Under the pieces are notes generated by a model. The model was not told the origin of the DNA. It did no database searches and was given only the letters and a program-made list of their open reading frames with translations. Position numbers and translations under genes: made by a program. This document shows, piece after piece, positions 1 to 12,209 of a stretch of 64,000 nucleotides of DNA. Position 1 is the stretch's first letter. Each line of letters starts with the position of its first letter. Source of the stretch: Podaxis mareebaensis (lineage: Eukaryota; Basidiomycota; Agaricomycetes; Agaricales; Agaricaceae); NCBI GenBank assembly GCA_018524725.1, contig JAEUWP010000602.1, forward strand, positions 309,483 to 373,482, given 5' to 3'.

Positions 1-378
1 AGTGAACGTGCTGGTGTACGATCGTACCCCTGGTCGTGGAGGGATTCGAGTAATGAAGCTATGCATGAGGGATTATGTATGAGAGCGCCGTGGCTGGGTT
101 TGCCGGAGTGTCGCCCGGTCACACGATGACGCTGTGTGCTATGAAAGAGTCACGGTTACCTGAAATGGGATGGCGCTCAGCGTTTATCTGTCAAACTTAT
201 GGCCTTCTGTATGATGTTACTAAACTTGGTGTTTGATGCCCATCAACGCCGTAGAATCGTATAGAACCACGTTCCATCCGCACCCAATTATTCCTCGGTG
301 AGAAAGGGGAACCGACAGCCGAAATATATGGAGATTCCTGTCACACTCCCTAGCCCAGAAGGCGCTTTTTCCCCTCCT

Positions 379-384
379 TATAAA
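379..384 (+). promoter_or_regulatory. TATA-like box of the GH5-fold gene
   Basis: A TATAAA hexamer lies about 50 nt upstream of the ATG at 434. A pyrimidine-rich stretch, common near fungal transcription starts, separates the two. The rest of 1-433 shows no gene: the ORFs there are short, overlap on both strands and match nothing I recognise. This is a sequence match only. Confidence 0.45.
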
Positions 385-433
385 CGCATCGCATCCCTTC
401 TGCCTTCCCTTCAGCTTCTCTCCGCAGGACATC

Positions 434-2823
434 ATGCGAGTCCTCTCCTGGTGGTCGCTCGCCCTCCTTTCTCTTGGTGTCTCTGCCCATTCAGCTACCA
501 AGATCACTAAACGTAATCATGACGGAGGAAACCACTTCGTGTCCCAGCAGGGTGGCAGGCTAATGGTCAACGGAAGGTGAGTCAACTCGCTTGTGCTTTG
601 TTGCCATTTTGACATTTCACAAAGTGAATTCAAGTACCTCGGAACGACCGCGTACTGGTTGGCATCGTTGAACACGGACGAAGATATTGACTTCACTTTG
701 GGAAACATCTCGCAGGCAGGATTCAATGCAGTGAGGACTTGGGCATTTAACGGTATGCGTTGGCGTCCTGTCGCCTTCCTTATCTTGTGTGTGGTGTAAT
801 TCACGCAAATCAATACCAATATTAGATGTTGACACCATCCCGGAAAACGGCACTTGGTTCCAGTTGATCCAGAACGGAACAACCGTCATCAACGATGGCC
901 CCACCGGACTGCAAAGGCTCGACAAGGTCCTGGAGCTCGCCCAGAAGCATGGAATTTACATTTTGCTCTCTCTCACGAACAACTGGAACCCCCGCCCGCT
1001 GACCGACAACATCAATGTCACTGATCCCCTCAGTGTCTTTCGCTTCGGTAAACGCGATGTTACGCCGGGAACCAACAACTCGCTCCCAAGGGGCACCTTG
1101 AGTAACGATTATGGTATGCCAACCGTTCCCCTTCATCGAGTTCCGCGTTAACCGTCATTCGAAGGTGGTATGGATCTCTACGTCCGACAATTCGGTGGCC
1201 CCCAAGAACACGATCAATTCTTCACCAACCAGACCCTGATCACTGCTTTTAAGAACTATACCGCCCAGATTGTCTCTCGCTATGCCAACCATTCTAACGT
1301 GCTCGCCTGGTACGTTGAGGTGTTAACTGTTACGAGAAATATATTCTCAGCTCGTTGGCTTGTAGGGAATTAGCAAATGACCCTAGGTCTGTTCGACACA
1401 TCTCCGACTCGCATTTCGTGACTGACCAGAGCTTCAAATAGATGCGGCTCGTCAATTTCCGCTTCCGCGGGTTGTGTTGCGCAAAATGTCACCCGGTGGC
1501 ATTCTGATCTCGCCCAACATGTCAAGCGATTTGACCCCAACCATATCGTAGCATCTGGGTGAGTTATCCTGTAAATTCAGTGTTAACTGCCAATTGATCA
1601 TATGGCAGTCACCAAGGATTCCTTTGCACGGGTTGCCCCAAGCTCTTCCCTCGCGTCGTCCCGCCTGGCCCTCGCCCTTCTCCGGCCCCTGGATCTCGTC
1701 GCAGTCTCAGCGCTTTGCCCCTGACCAAGGAACGAATACTCAAAGAACGTAAGGAAGCATTCAAGAAATCAAGAGCACTCGCCAAGAAATCTGCACAACC
1801 CGAGGGCGGTATTCGAATTCGCGGTCGCTGGGTGTCTACTCGTGGGTCTAATATGCTTCGTTTGCTCCCTCCGATGCTCACGACGAAACACAGCAACTCG
1901 CCGACAAGTAGACCCTGGTCTAGGACCTGCCTTCGATGGTTCGGCGGGCGTGGACAGTGAAGACATCAGCAACATTCCTGACATCGAGTTGACCAGTTTC
2001 ATGCTCTTCCCTGACCAGTTTGATTATGGACCACAGGATCCCAACTTGCCACCCTTCAACAATACTGTCCAGCAAGGATTGGATTGGATCAGATCTCATG
2101 CTGAAATTGGTCGTGCGTGAGTCCTCGCTCTCGTTTGTCATTGTCTGGTCCATCGTAAGTCTAAATAATATCCAGTGCTGGAAAGCCAGTGACCATGTCT
2201 GGCCTTGGTCTCGTGACGCAGAACAGTGCACAATCATTCGTGCCATTCAACTCAACAGTCGCTCCCTTCGCCAATGATACAAGCGGTAAGTCATTTTGTC
2301 CATTCCCATAGGTCTTGACTGAAATACATATAGCCTCCTTCGTGCCTGCGCAACGACCTTTCGCAACTCAGGATCAGCAAATTGATGCATTTAGGCAGTG
2401 GCTGCAGGGTTTGTTAAGTCCTTTAGTTGATTCTTCTATCCCGCTCACCATAGTTATTCAGCTGGCGTTCTTGGTGGCATCCAGGGCATGATCCACTACC
2501 AGGTACGTTGTTGTCTCTACTGGCAGTGGTTGCGGTGTTCTGACCTCTGATTAGTGGACACAACAAAATCTTACAGCTGAACCTGGAACTGTCGTCTCGC
2601 CAACCTCGCCTATCATAAACCAGTCGCCAACTTCGCCTGTTGATACACGTTCGGGTACGTCGCCTAATGACGGTTATGGTGTCCAGGATGTCGGGTAAGT
2701 CACCGGTTTTGGCAAAGCCTCGCCTAATATCCTAACACGTGCGATAGGGCCCTTGCACAAGTTGTCCAAGAGGTTGGGCAAGGCTTCGTGCCTGACCAGA
2801 ATAACCAAGGAATTGCCCCTTAG
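434..2823 (+). CDS. Secreted GH5-fold protein, probable pseudoenzyme (mannanase-like)
   Basis: About 585 residues in about 13 exons. An N-terminal signal peptide (MRVLSWWSLALLSLGVSA) precedes a GH5 beta/alpha-barrel. Landmarks in order are YLGTTAYWL, FNAVRTWAFN, LSLTNNW, the acid/base region WELANDPR, DPNHIVASG, a charged Lys/Arg-rich insert (about ERILKERKEAFKK), FDGSAGVDSEDI, the strand-7 region GKPVTMSGLG, and a Ser/Pro/Thr-rich tail near PTSPIINQSPTSP. Canonical GH5 mannanases have NEP at the acid/base site and an EEFG-type nucleophile motif. Here they read NDP and SGLG, so both catalytic Glu are replaced. I infer a secreted cell-wall or polysaccharide-binding protein with little or no hydrolase activity. 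The ATG was chosen because it starts the signal peptide. The intron at about 1842-1889 is needed to join frames and restores a STPTRRQ junction. A divergent but active enzyme remains possible. Confidence 0.82.
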
Positions 2824-3228
2824 TTTCGTTGTCTTCTGCTTGGTTTCATGAACGATTTTGATGAGCTGCTTCAACGTTGTATCTTAGATTTACTTGGTGA
2901 TGTTGAGCGATGATGATGCTTCTGATGATATTATGGACATTTTTTTTTTACGTATCTAGCGACACGGACGCTAATGTTGGAATGACTTTTGCGTTGGTGA
3001 ACGAATTGGTATATTGTATCTTGTTGAGGTATCGTTAATGACTTGAGGAATTCGTACATGTGACGTTAACGCGTCAGCAGCGTGACTCCGTATATAATAA
3101 TTCCATCAATTGCGGAACCGTAACGCGTCAAATCATTTCAGTTCTCTCTTCGCTGTGTTGTCTCTGGAATTTGCAACGCCGTTAAAGCCTCTATCCCGGA
3201 CATTGAATGATACTCTCCCACCACAACT
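2824..3228. other. Intergenic gap between the GH5-fold gene and RAD3
   Basis: This 405-bp stretch is AT-richer than its neighbours and has a run of nine T near 2940. I see no convincing ORF. It should hold the GH5-gene terminator and the RAD3 promoter. Confidence 0.5.
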
Positions 3229-6200
3229 ATGAAGTTCTTCATTGATAATCTACCCGTAAGTTTGTGTGCTCAGTGTGGAAGAAGCTCACCACATAGTTTG
3301 GCATTCCTAGATTATTTTCCCTTACGACCGTATTTATCCAGGTAATTGCCCTCTGGAACTTTGAAGGAGTCTACACTAAAGTGTTGAAGAACAATATGCG
3401 TACATGTGCGACCTGAAAAGAACGCTCGATGCTACTGTATGCACACTCTACTCTGTACAGACCACACCACTGAATAGATGCACATATGCAGGGCCACTGC
3501 GTGCTAGAAATGCCCTCAGGAACTGGGAAGACAGTGTCTTTGCTTTCACTCATTGTATCATATCAGCAAGTGAGCTCTTCTAGAAGTCCTGCAGAGTGGT
3601 CGCATGTGTTAATAGAAATGAAGTTCCACCCCACAAAGCGCAAACTCATATACTGCTCCCGAACTGTACCAGAGATCGAAAAAGCGCTGACGGAGTTGAA
3701 ACGGCTTATAAAGTATCGGGAGTCCTGTGCTGAGACGGAAGAGGAGAAGGCGAAGGAACGAAACTTCATGGGGCTTGGGCTGACAAGCCGAAAGAATTTA
3801 TGCATAAACCCAGAGGTGTGTGGTCATATCCTTTTGTACGGATTTCACTGAAAAAAAGCGTTGACACCAGGTGTCCAAAGAGAAGAAAGGAAAGGTTGTC
3901 GACGCCCGATGTCGGGATTTGACCAACTCTGCCGTGTGCGAGAGGGGAAGAGCGAATCCGGGTTCTGTCGAACTCTGTGACTGGCATGAAGTACCCATCT
4001 TCTTGATTGGAGTTGGAGGATCCTGACTCCGAGAATTACAGAATCTGGGGAAACTTGAACCAGGACACCTAATACCCCCTGGTATCTGGACGCTTGCCGA
4101 TGTGTTAGAGTACGGCAAAGAGAAGGGCATCTGTCCGTATTTTGCGGTGCGACGCATGGTGGGTGGTGCCACATCAGGTTCATTTCCCTGCGACCCGGTT
4201 CACGCTGGTTTACATTAGATGCCATTTGTGGATGTGATCATCTACTCCTTCCATTATTTGCTTGACCCCAAAGTTGCAGAACAAGTGTCCAAAGAAATGT
4301 CGAAGGACTCAATTGTCGTCTTTGATGAAGCCCACAACATTGGTTCTTTTTCCCATCGAGTACAGCTCTTCCTATGCCGTCTGACAAATCTCAAACAGAT
4401 AATGTCTGCATTGAGTCCCTAAGCATTGACTTGACTCGCCCCATGCTTGATTCCGCGGCAAGAAGCATTACGAAGCTTGGAGACAAGATCGAAGAGTTGG
4501 TACCCCTGCTCAGTTCCTCCAGGCTCGCTCACCCATCACCTCCGTATAGAATCAAGACGACCGATGCGGCCAAGTTACAAGATGAGTATGCGAAGCTCGT
4601 GGAGGGGCTGCAGGAGGCGGATGACGCTGACACAGACGGTTTCATGGCCAATCCTGGTACTCTTAGCCTCGACTCTGTGGAACAGTGCAAAGACTCATGA
4701 TCTTGAACCAGTGCTTCCAGAAGATATCTTAAAAGAGGCAATACCTGGAAATATCCGAAAAGCGGAACATTTCGTTGCGTTTCTAAAACGATTTGTTGAG
4801 TACTTGAAGGTATGTTTCGTTTCCCCAAGCGACGGTTCGTGGAACATAGCTGACCCTTCAGGTAGACACGCATGAGAGTTTTACACGTTGTTGCGGAAAC
4901 GCCCCTTTCCTTCTTGCAGCATCTGAAGGATATCACTTACATTGAGCGTCGGCCGTTACGGTACGTCCGGTTTTAGCTATTCGGGTTTGTCCACTCAATC
5001 ACGCCACAGTTTCTGCGCCGAGCGTTTGCAATCTTTAATACGAACACTGGAGCTCAGTCGGCTCGACGAACACTCTAGTCTACAGAAAGTGGCCGCCTTT
5101 GCTACGCTAGTCTCCACTTACGAGAAAGGTATTTCTGAACGCACCTCTTTCTCAGCTAACCCCTAACCTTACTTCTAGGGTTCTTACTTATTCTGGAGCC
5201 CTTTGAGACAGACACTGCGACAGTGCCCAATCCCATCTTCCACTTTACGTGCGTCCGGTCACGGTTTGATTTAATGATATGAAATAACCTATTACCACGC
5301 GGAAATTAGATGCCTTGACCCTTCACTCGCTATCAAACCGGTCTTTGAACGCTTCAGTAGTGTGGTCATTACCTCTGGAACCATTTCGCCTCTGGATATG
5401 TATCCAAAGATGCTACAGTTCACACCCGTGGTCCAAGAAACATATCCTATGACCCTCACAAGAAATGCATTTTTGCCATTGGTTCGTGGCTCCCCTTCGA
5501 GGGTAGTTTAAGTGACTTATATGTTTATACAGGTCATCACTCGAGGAAGCGATCAAGTCGCCATCAGTTCGCGATTTGAAGTGAGGAATGATCCCGCTGT
5601 TGTCCGTAACTTTGGGAGCATACTCGTTGAATACAGCAAGATTGTCCCTGATGGGATAGTAGCCTTCTTTCCAAGCTATCTTTATATGGAATCCATTGTC
5701 GCCGCATGGAACGACATGGTAAGCATTCACGGCGACCAGGAACCTGCGTGTGCGAATGTGTTTGTCAGGGAATCCTTAACGAAGTGTGGAAAAACAAACT
5801 TATCTTTGTGGAAACACCCGACGCCAATGAGACGAGTATTGCGCTAGAGAATTATAGACGAGTAAGCCGAGACACCTCCGCTCGTGTTAACGGACCATAA
5901 TACAAGTACACAGGCTTGCGATAACGGCCGCGGTGCAGTCCTCCTTTCAGTAGCCCGTGGCAAAGTCTCGGAAGGCATCGATTTTGACCACAATTATGGC
6001 CGAGCTGTGATCATGTTCGGGTGCTTGTCCTTCCCCTCATTCCCCCCGCCTTGCGCCTTAATTACCTTTCCACAGTGTCCCCTACCAATACACAGAAAGC
6101 CGTATTCTGAAGGCACGTCTGGAATATCTTCGGGATGCATACCGAATTCGAGAGTCGGAGTTCCTGGGCTTCGATGCTATGCGAAATGCAGCCCAATGTG

Positions 6201-6627
6201 TGGGGCGGGTCCTGCGCGGGAAGACAGACTGGGGTTTAATGGTGTTTGCAGACAAAGTTCAAGGTTCCCCACCGTTCACTATGATCCACTTTCTGACGGA
6301 TTATTCTAGCGCTTTGCCAGGGCTGACAAGCGTGCCAAGCTTCCTCGCTGGATCAACCAGTACATTACTGAAACGGCGTCCAATCTCTCCACAGACATGG
6401 CTATAACGTTGTCCAAGCTATTCATGCGTACTATATCACAGAATCCGAATGAGAATCAAACAGGGGTATCGCTATGGACACTAGAAGACATAGAAAAAGC
6501 ACAAGCCAAGCAGAAAGCGCTCGCGTTAGAACAAGAGCAGGCAGACGAGGAGGATATGGACGACGACGACAAGTACGATGATGGTGGGATAGACGACCAA
6601 GCGCTGATGGATCTAGAAATGGAGTAG
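3229..6627 (+). CDS. RAD3: TFIIH/NER DNA helicase XPD (Rad3)
   Basis: ATP-dependent 5'-3' superfamily-2 helicase of TFIIH, acting in nucleotide excision repair and promoter opening. The start MKFFIDNLP and [21 protein letters not shown] match the XPD N-terminus. Walker A is [10 protein letters not shown] and Walker B is the DEAH box in VVFDEAHNI. The four Fe-S cluster cysteines are visible in NLCINPE, DARC, ELCDWHE and ICPYF. Helicase domain 2 carries [20 protein letters not shown] and the motif VI sequence [14 protein letters not shown]. The C-terminus is acidic ([10 protein letters not shown]), as in yeast Rad3. At about 790 residues the length is normal for the family. The gene is split into well over ten exons. 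No catalytic residue is missing. It converges on the small Cys-rich gene, with 51 bp between the stop codons. Confidence 0.97.
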
Positions 6628-6678
6628 TGTAAAACTGGAAATACATTTGCTTGGCAGAGGCCCGAGTGTAAGGTCCCT

Positions 6679-6970
6679 TTATACAGCACCACTTAAGCAC
6701 CTGGGGCATAATGTCGATTGCTATGCAAGACGAACAAAAATGTGTGGGTCAGGACAGTGGCAAGTAAGGAGAGCTTGAGTTTACCTCAGAATAAATCCTA
6801 ACAGGTTGATTTTGGTACCGTTGACATTTGCAGAGGGGTCCCCCGGGACAATTCTTAGGGTGCCTAGAGCTTAAGAAACAATCCTCCTTGTCACAATCGA
6901 TCTTTTTTTCGGACTGGAATATGCAGTGGGTGCATTTGAATCTCGCGAGGTAAAGTTCCCGGTGGCACAT
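6679..6970 (-). CDS. Small Cys-rich putative zinc-binding protein
   Basis: Two exons (6785-6970 and 6679-6720, joined at GAG|GTAAAC and TTGCATAG) give a 75-residue protein starting MCHRELYLARFKC. Cysteines fall at 2, 13, 16, 26, 31, 41, 47, 49, 67 and 70, with His at 3, 15 and 37. The core KIDCDKEDC, the HPKNC and CKCQRY segments and the final CPRC suggest bound metal. Splicing adds the CPRC pair and then a stop, and this recovery of a Cys pair supports the model. The frame is open further upstream but without an ATG, so the internal ATG at 6970 is preferred. It resembles small Cys-rich proteins that, from memory, are widespread and uncharacterised in basidiomycetes. No function can be assigned. 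Confidence 0.6.
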
Positions 6971-8745
6971 TTTAGACGTGCCTAGGTCTAATTGAGCACC
7001 ATTCGCGGAAGTGGAGAACGGAATTGCCTCACTAGAGCTGTCGGCGGAGGTAGGCGAGGGGTAAAGTCTAAACGTATATCGTGGATTTGCAGTGCGATCT
7101 GCCCAGATATCCGTCGAGAAGATGATCAAAGACTTTAGTAAACGATAAAATGGACGTGTTAGAGCGCCAAAATGAATGGTGGAGGCGTAGAAAGCGCACC
7201 TTCGAAGTCCAGGGGCTTGTAGAAAAGCTGTTTCTGGTGAGGCCTTGGGTTTTTAAGCTCCTGCGGGCCGTTCTGTATTTGTTAGTCTGTGTGCGCGCTG
7301 AGTCGTCCGGCAGATTGGGATCGGGATTGTGGGAGAGAGGTTCCCTGACTAGGAGTTTATGGCATTGCCGTGGACTGGACAGGAAGGCCGTCGAACCGTG
7401 TTGGGTCGACCCCCGAATGACTAGTTCGCAGGTCAAAACAGACCCCTCTGTTTGGTGAATTGATCAAGATTCCGAATCAGATGCAGTCTTTGCCCAATTC
7501 GTAAGGTTGCACCAGAACAGGTCCATCATGCATCAGGAGTCTCCCCAATTTATTCAGGATCAGAGGGGACCTGGATGTGGCCTAACTATTGCGCCACGAA
7601 GCCCATGCCACTAGACGTCAACGGGTGAAAAGTGGCGAAGCACATTTAATCTACTAGTGTTTACACCAAAGAGGTGCATGACCTAGGCTGGCAACTCAAT
7701 CTCGCCTACGCGTTTTTCTCGCTAAACCGTCGTGGATTCAAAGTTGGAGTATTTCCTCTCACGTCGGCGTTCCGTGTCGTAATTTGACATTTCGTCCTGG
7801 TTTCTGGCCCGAAGGAACCAAATTAATCAAGTAAATCCCCGTGAACCAGACACACTGTTGTTATGTATCCACGCCATGATCGTAAGTAGGCAGGGCCATC
7901 CCTTTGTACGCAGGTTCGCATCCTGGGTTTCCAAGTATAAGAAGTGTATGTTGAAGGACCCGGATTCGTATGTGCCAACGATAATATTAAAAGGCGCCTT
8001 AGACTTGGAAGAGCTTCTGGTATTCTCCCGGTAGGTCTCAGTGGAAAAAAGTTAGAACACCGCCCAAAGTTGTTGCATCAGCAGAACACCGCCCTAGGAG
8101 TGGATGAAATGATGCGCTTGTCTTGGGGATTGGGGGTTCGCATACGCAACACTTATGGCTGGTTTTGTCCCGCGAGCCTGTGCTTATCTTGCACCCGAGT
8201 AAAAATCGAATATTGCTCGAAGGGTATGCCCCAGGATAAAAGTGCAGTCATCATATACGTAGTTCTTGGTTGCCTATTCTAGTAGTGCTTCGGTTTCTCA
8301 CTGGAAGCTGATAGACGACAGATACTTATCACTTCAGTCCTGATCTCCCATGACAGTCTCACCTGACATATGGACGCACAAAGTGCCTCTGATTGATCCA
8401 TTGCGGATCGTCCATGTGGTCGAAGGCTCGGAGCTATGTCGTATCCTCAATCCAGAATGACGATATACACAGGCGACTTCCTGGCCATGGCGGGTGATAA
8501 TCCTCCCATCGATTCAAGGACGTTGTGAACCATAAAGCTCACTGTATCGTGCATTGTCTCGCACGATAGGGGCCCGGAACCCAACATTATGTCGCCCAGG
8601 GTCCGTTCGCAAGAGTCCGTGGGGTTCTGGATCTGATGAGTAGAGCAGGAATTGATACATTAAGAATGAATGGCCGCTTGTTAACCAATAATTAGGCGAC
8701 AGTATGGAGTATATCTATGATGACTAAGTTCAACTGCGGTCCAGT
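6971..8745. other. Gene-poor stretch upstream of the Cys-rich gene and downstream of YME1
   Basis: About 1.7 kb without a gene I can support. A 102-codon ATG ORF at 7150-7458 (+), rich in Trp and Arg with one hydrophobic stretch, matches nothing I know and is overlapped by an open antisense frame. A frame at 7944-8282 (+) lacks an ATG start. A short duplication (agaacaccgccc and agaacaccgccct) lies near 8055-8095. A pol III A-box-like sequence is present on the minus strand at about 7577-7595 without a matching B box. The stretch could hold decayed gene or element sequence. Confidence 0.45.
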
Positions 8746-11700
8746 TCATGAGTTGGTAGAACCCGTGGAAGTGGTAGAATCGGTGGGGGTGTTCGCCTTT
8801 GAGGCGTCTTCTAAAACGTCTGAGATGTTGCGGATGGGTTCACCCTTGATAACTCTGCGAACTTCATCTGCATTCAAGGTTTCGTGCTCGACCAGAGCAT
8901 GTGCAAGCTGGAGGTTGGATGGTCAGCTCCCCGATCTTGATTAGATCTGACGAGGGCACCCACCCGATGAAGCTCTTCCAGTTTGGAAGTCAGAATACTT
9001 GTTGCTCGAGCTTCGCCTCCCCGGACCAAACTTCATACGGACACCAAGATGAGCCGCTTAACTGGTAGTGGGGGCATTATGATAACTTACGATGCAATTT
9101 CTTCTTCAATTTCTTCTTTACGTCGCTGACTCAGACTTTCGTCCTGACTGCCATAATACACTGGACCAAGTTTGGAAAAGCCCCATTGCTGGAAAGCCGG
9201 AAATTAACGCTTAGAGGCTTACAAAGTAAGGGACCACACATACTCTGACCATTGCTGTGGCAGTCCGAGTCGCACTTTTTATGTCCGAGCTTGCACCACT
9301 GGTCACGTTGTCACGTCCATAAACTAATGAAACGGGTTTGTCAATGCCACTCGGGTCAGAGTGCCTATAACTTACTAAGTTCCTCGGCTACACGACCACC
9401 CATTGCAACATCGATACCGGCTAGATATTCCTTATAGCTGACCGATGTGCGGTCATTCTCAGGAAGTTGAGAAGTCTGCAGTGCTCTCGCATCAGAGGCA
9501 CCTTAACGGCAGAAGGTACTAAAACATATACTTACATAACCCAGGGCATGTCCACGAGGTACACAAGTGACCTTATGCAATGGCATAGCTCCATCAGTGT
9601 ACAACGCGACAAGAGCATGCCCACCCTGATATTGTCGAAATTGTGGGTCTATAAGGTATAATAATACTGGAGACGAACCTCATGGTATGCCGTGGCAAGT
9701 TTGTTCTTCTGATCAATGAATTGACTCTTTCGTTCTGCTCCCATGAGAATTCGATCCTAAGAACACGGGCTGTATGGGTCCGTTCTACTGATGAACTGCA
9801 GCTTTTCTTACCTTGGCCCACTCAAAGTGCTTTAGTTCAACTTCCTTCGCATGTTCTTTGGAAGCCTGAATCGCGGCAAGACTTTCAGCGGGATGTCAGA
9901 ACCCGCAAAAAGACTCATCATCCAGTCAGGGATTTACTCACTTCACCATGTTGGCCAAATCAGCACCCGAAAATCCTGGAGTTCCCCTTGCAAGTATCTT
10001 AGGATCAACATCTGACGGAAAGTGAGCAAGCTGATGTTTAGGTGTCCAGAAACAGAAAATGACCTTTGCCGGTGGTGACGCCACGCATGTGGTGTTGGAG
10101 AATCTGAACGCGCCCTCTTATATCGGGAAGTGGAACCGCGACAATTCTATCAAATCGACCCGGTCTCACTAAGGCCCTAGGTGGGAGCATCAGCTAGCGT
10201 GCTGAATAGGATTATACCTGTACTGACTGGTCAAGGGACTCCGGGAAGTTAGTGGCCGCGATGACGATGATGCTCTCGTTGGGCTGGAACCCATCCATTT
10301 CAACGAGGAGCTGATTAAGGGTTTGCTTCATGTATTGCTGATCCCTATTGCTCCTCTTGCCACCAACGGCATCCAGTTCGTCGATGAAGATGATTGCTGG
10401 TTCCTTCTTGCGAGCGGCTGCGAACAGTTCGCGAACTCTCTTGGCGCCAACGCCAACAAACATCTCCTCAAAATCGGACCTAAAGCCATGAGGTCCGCGT
10501 TCTGGATTTCTGCATAAACTGACTCACCCTGAAGCAAAGAAAAATGGCACACCAGCTTCCCCAGCCACTGCCCTAGCTAACATAGTTTTACCAGTACCAG
10601 GTGGTCTTCATAAGTGCGGCAGTTAGTCGACAGGTACGGCATCGATTTGAATAGGTACCCACCCTGTAAGCAATACTCCCTTAGGTAGTTTACCGCCAAG
10701 AGATGCAAAAGCAGTTGGATCTTTCAAAAAGGCAACAACATCTTGTAGTTCCTATCGGGTCATCAATGGGCGGGAATCAGCAAACGTTTCAAAGCCGCGG
10801 CATACATCTTTGGCCTCATCCACTCCGTGAACATCGCTGAACTTGACAACCTTTCCTTCGGCAGGTTCAAACTGCGTCTGGCGAGGACCAGCTTTCATGA
10901 AGCCCGTGTTCTCAAAGAACACGGATAGAATAACAAGGAAGACTGGTATGGGAGGACAAATCAGTTTGTTTCAGCAGTGGAGCGTTGAATGATTATTGCA
11001 ACTCACAGAACGAGCTGACCAAGATCAAGGCAATGAACCGAACAAGACGGGGAACCCACGCGCCTTTTCCTGTTGACACGGGTGAGGCCGCCTATCATTC
11101 TATAAACAAAAAGCGGCAACTAACGTTCAACTATAGAAACTTGAATTGGATTGTCCGTTGAACCTTCCGGGGCCGAGGCAGCAGCCTTGAATCTGGCAAA
11201 TTGGGAAGCATTCACGGCGTTAGGTGCGACAGTTGCTGTTGCTTGACCAGCGAGGACAGATTGAGCAACTTCCTGACTAGGAGATACCGACTGCTTCGTG
11301 GCTTCGGGAGAACCTGGAGTTACAGACTCTGTCACAGGAGCGGCCTCCGCAGGCGAGGACTCTGTTGATGCAGGTGAAGTTGTTTCCGCGGTGGTTTCAC
11401 TTGCAGCATCTGTACCCGTGGCGCTTGAGGGAGTGACGAGAGGGTGGGCGGCCAATAAACTATCTCGTCTCCGCACTGCAGCATTAATAGCCGGTTGCTG
11501 GTCAGTTTGAACCAAGCATTCTAGATATATCTTAAAAGCCTCCTGGGAATGAAGCAACGGTGACGAAGGGTCCTAGAACCAGACGAGGTAAGCCCATTTA
11601 GTCGCTTCCTGTAGAGAAATTCCTGTTAACGCACAAACTCGCACATGCGCTCCCACCGGTTGATAATCAGGTCGTATGAAGTGTTGAGCTTTGTGTCCAA

Positions 11701-12009
11701 AAGTGCACGGAAAAGCGCAAGTTGTTTTTCTACATCGTGAGGATGTACGTTGGCTTCAGCTTCAAGGCGCGTTATGTGTGCCACCACTAGCGGAGTTGGG
11801 GAAGGAGTGGGTTTACTCCGAGAAAATATTGAGCCAAGACTTAGAGTCCGCGAGTTTTTTGGCAAGGAAACGGGATTCGGGTGTTGCAGAGTCCACGGAA
11901 GGGATGTAGTTCTAGGTAGGAAGGGCCGGAAGGTGGACAGTTGGCATGTTGAGGTCCTCAGAGGTCGCGCGACTGCTGGACGCACAGCGCCACGCACCAA
12001 GCCCAGCAT
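8746..12009 (-). CDS. YME1: Mitochondrial i-AAA protease Yme1
   Basis: Inner-membrane ATP-dependent zinc metalloprotease facing the intermembrane space. It degrades unassembled membrane proteins and regulators. The N-terminus is Arg/Ser-rich and acid-poor ([20 protein letters not shown]), fitting a mitochondrial presequence. A helical region and a Ser/Thr/Ala/Pro linker follow, then a single membrane segment ([19 protein letters not shown]). The AAA module has [20 protein letters not shown], the [15 protein letters not shown] pore/second-region helix, and SRH residues at ATNFPESLD and RPGRFDR. The zinc site HEGGH is intact, although an intron splits it after HE. The start is the ATG of the presequence and the stop is at 8746-8748. 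The protein is about 800 residues, normal for the family. It is divergent from the next gene, with 200 bp between start codons. Confidence 0.95.
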
Positions 12010-12209
12010 CTGCTAGCACGAGTCAGAGTGCGTCGTAGAGGATTGGGAAAAGAAGATACCTGAGGATGCTTGAGCATTTGGGCAGCTGTGATATTCGCTG
12101 TCTAACTGTACGGATGAGTATGGAACAGTGATGCAAGCGGAAAATTCGGCAGAGCACGTGCTCGCATCCAAAAACCCGTGTGATTAGATCTTGAACCCCC
12201 TGGAGCACT

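Noticed and set aside
7577..7595. Minus-strand TGGCGCAATAG-like A box suggesting a tRNA
   Set aside because: No B box at the right distance, and no acceptor or anticodon stem forms. At most it is a degenerate fragment.
7913..7923. GGTTCGCATCC resembling a tRNA B box on +
   Set aside because: The T-stem is incomplete and there is no A box or acceptor pairing upstream.
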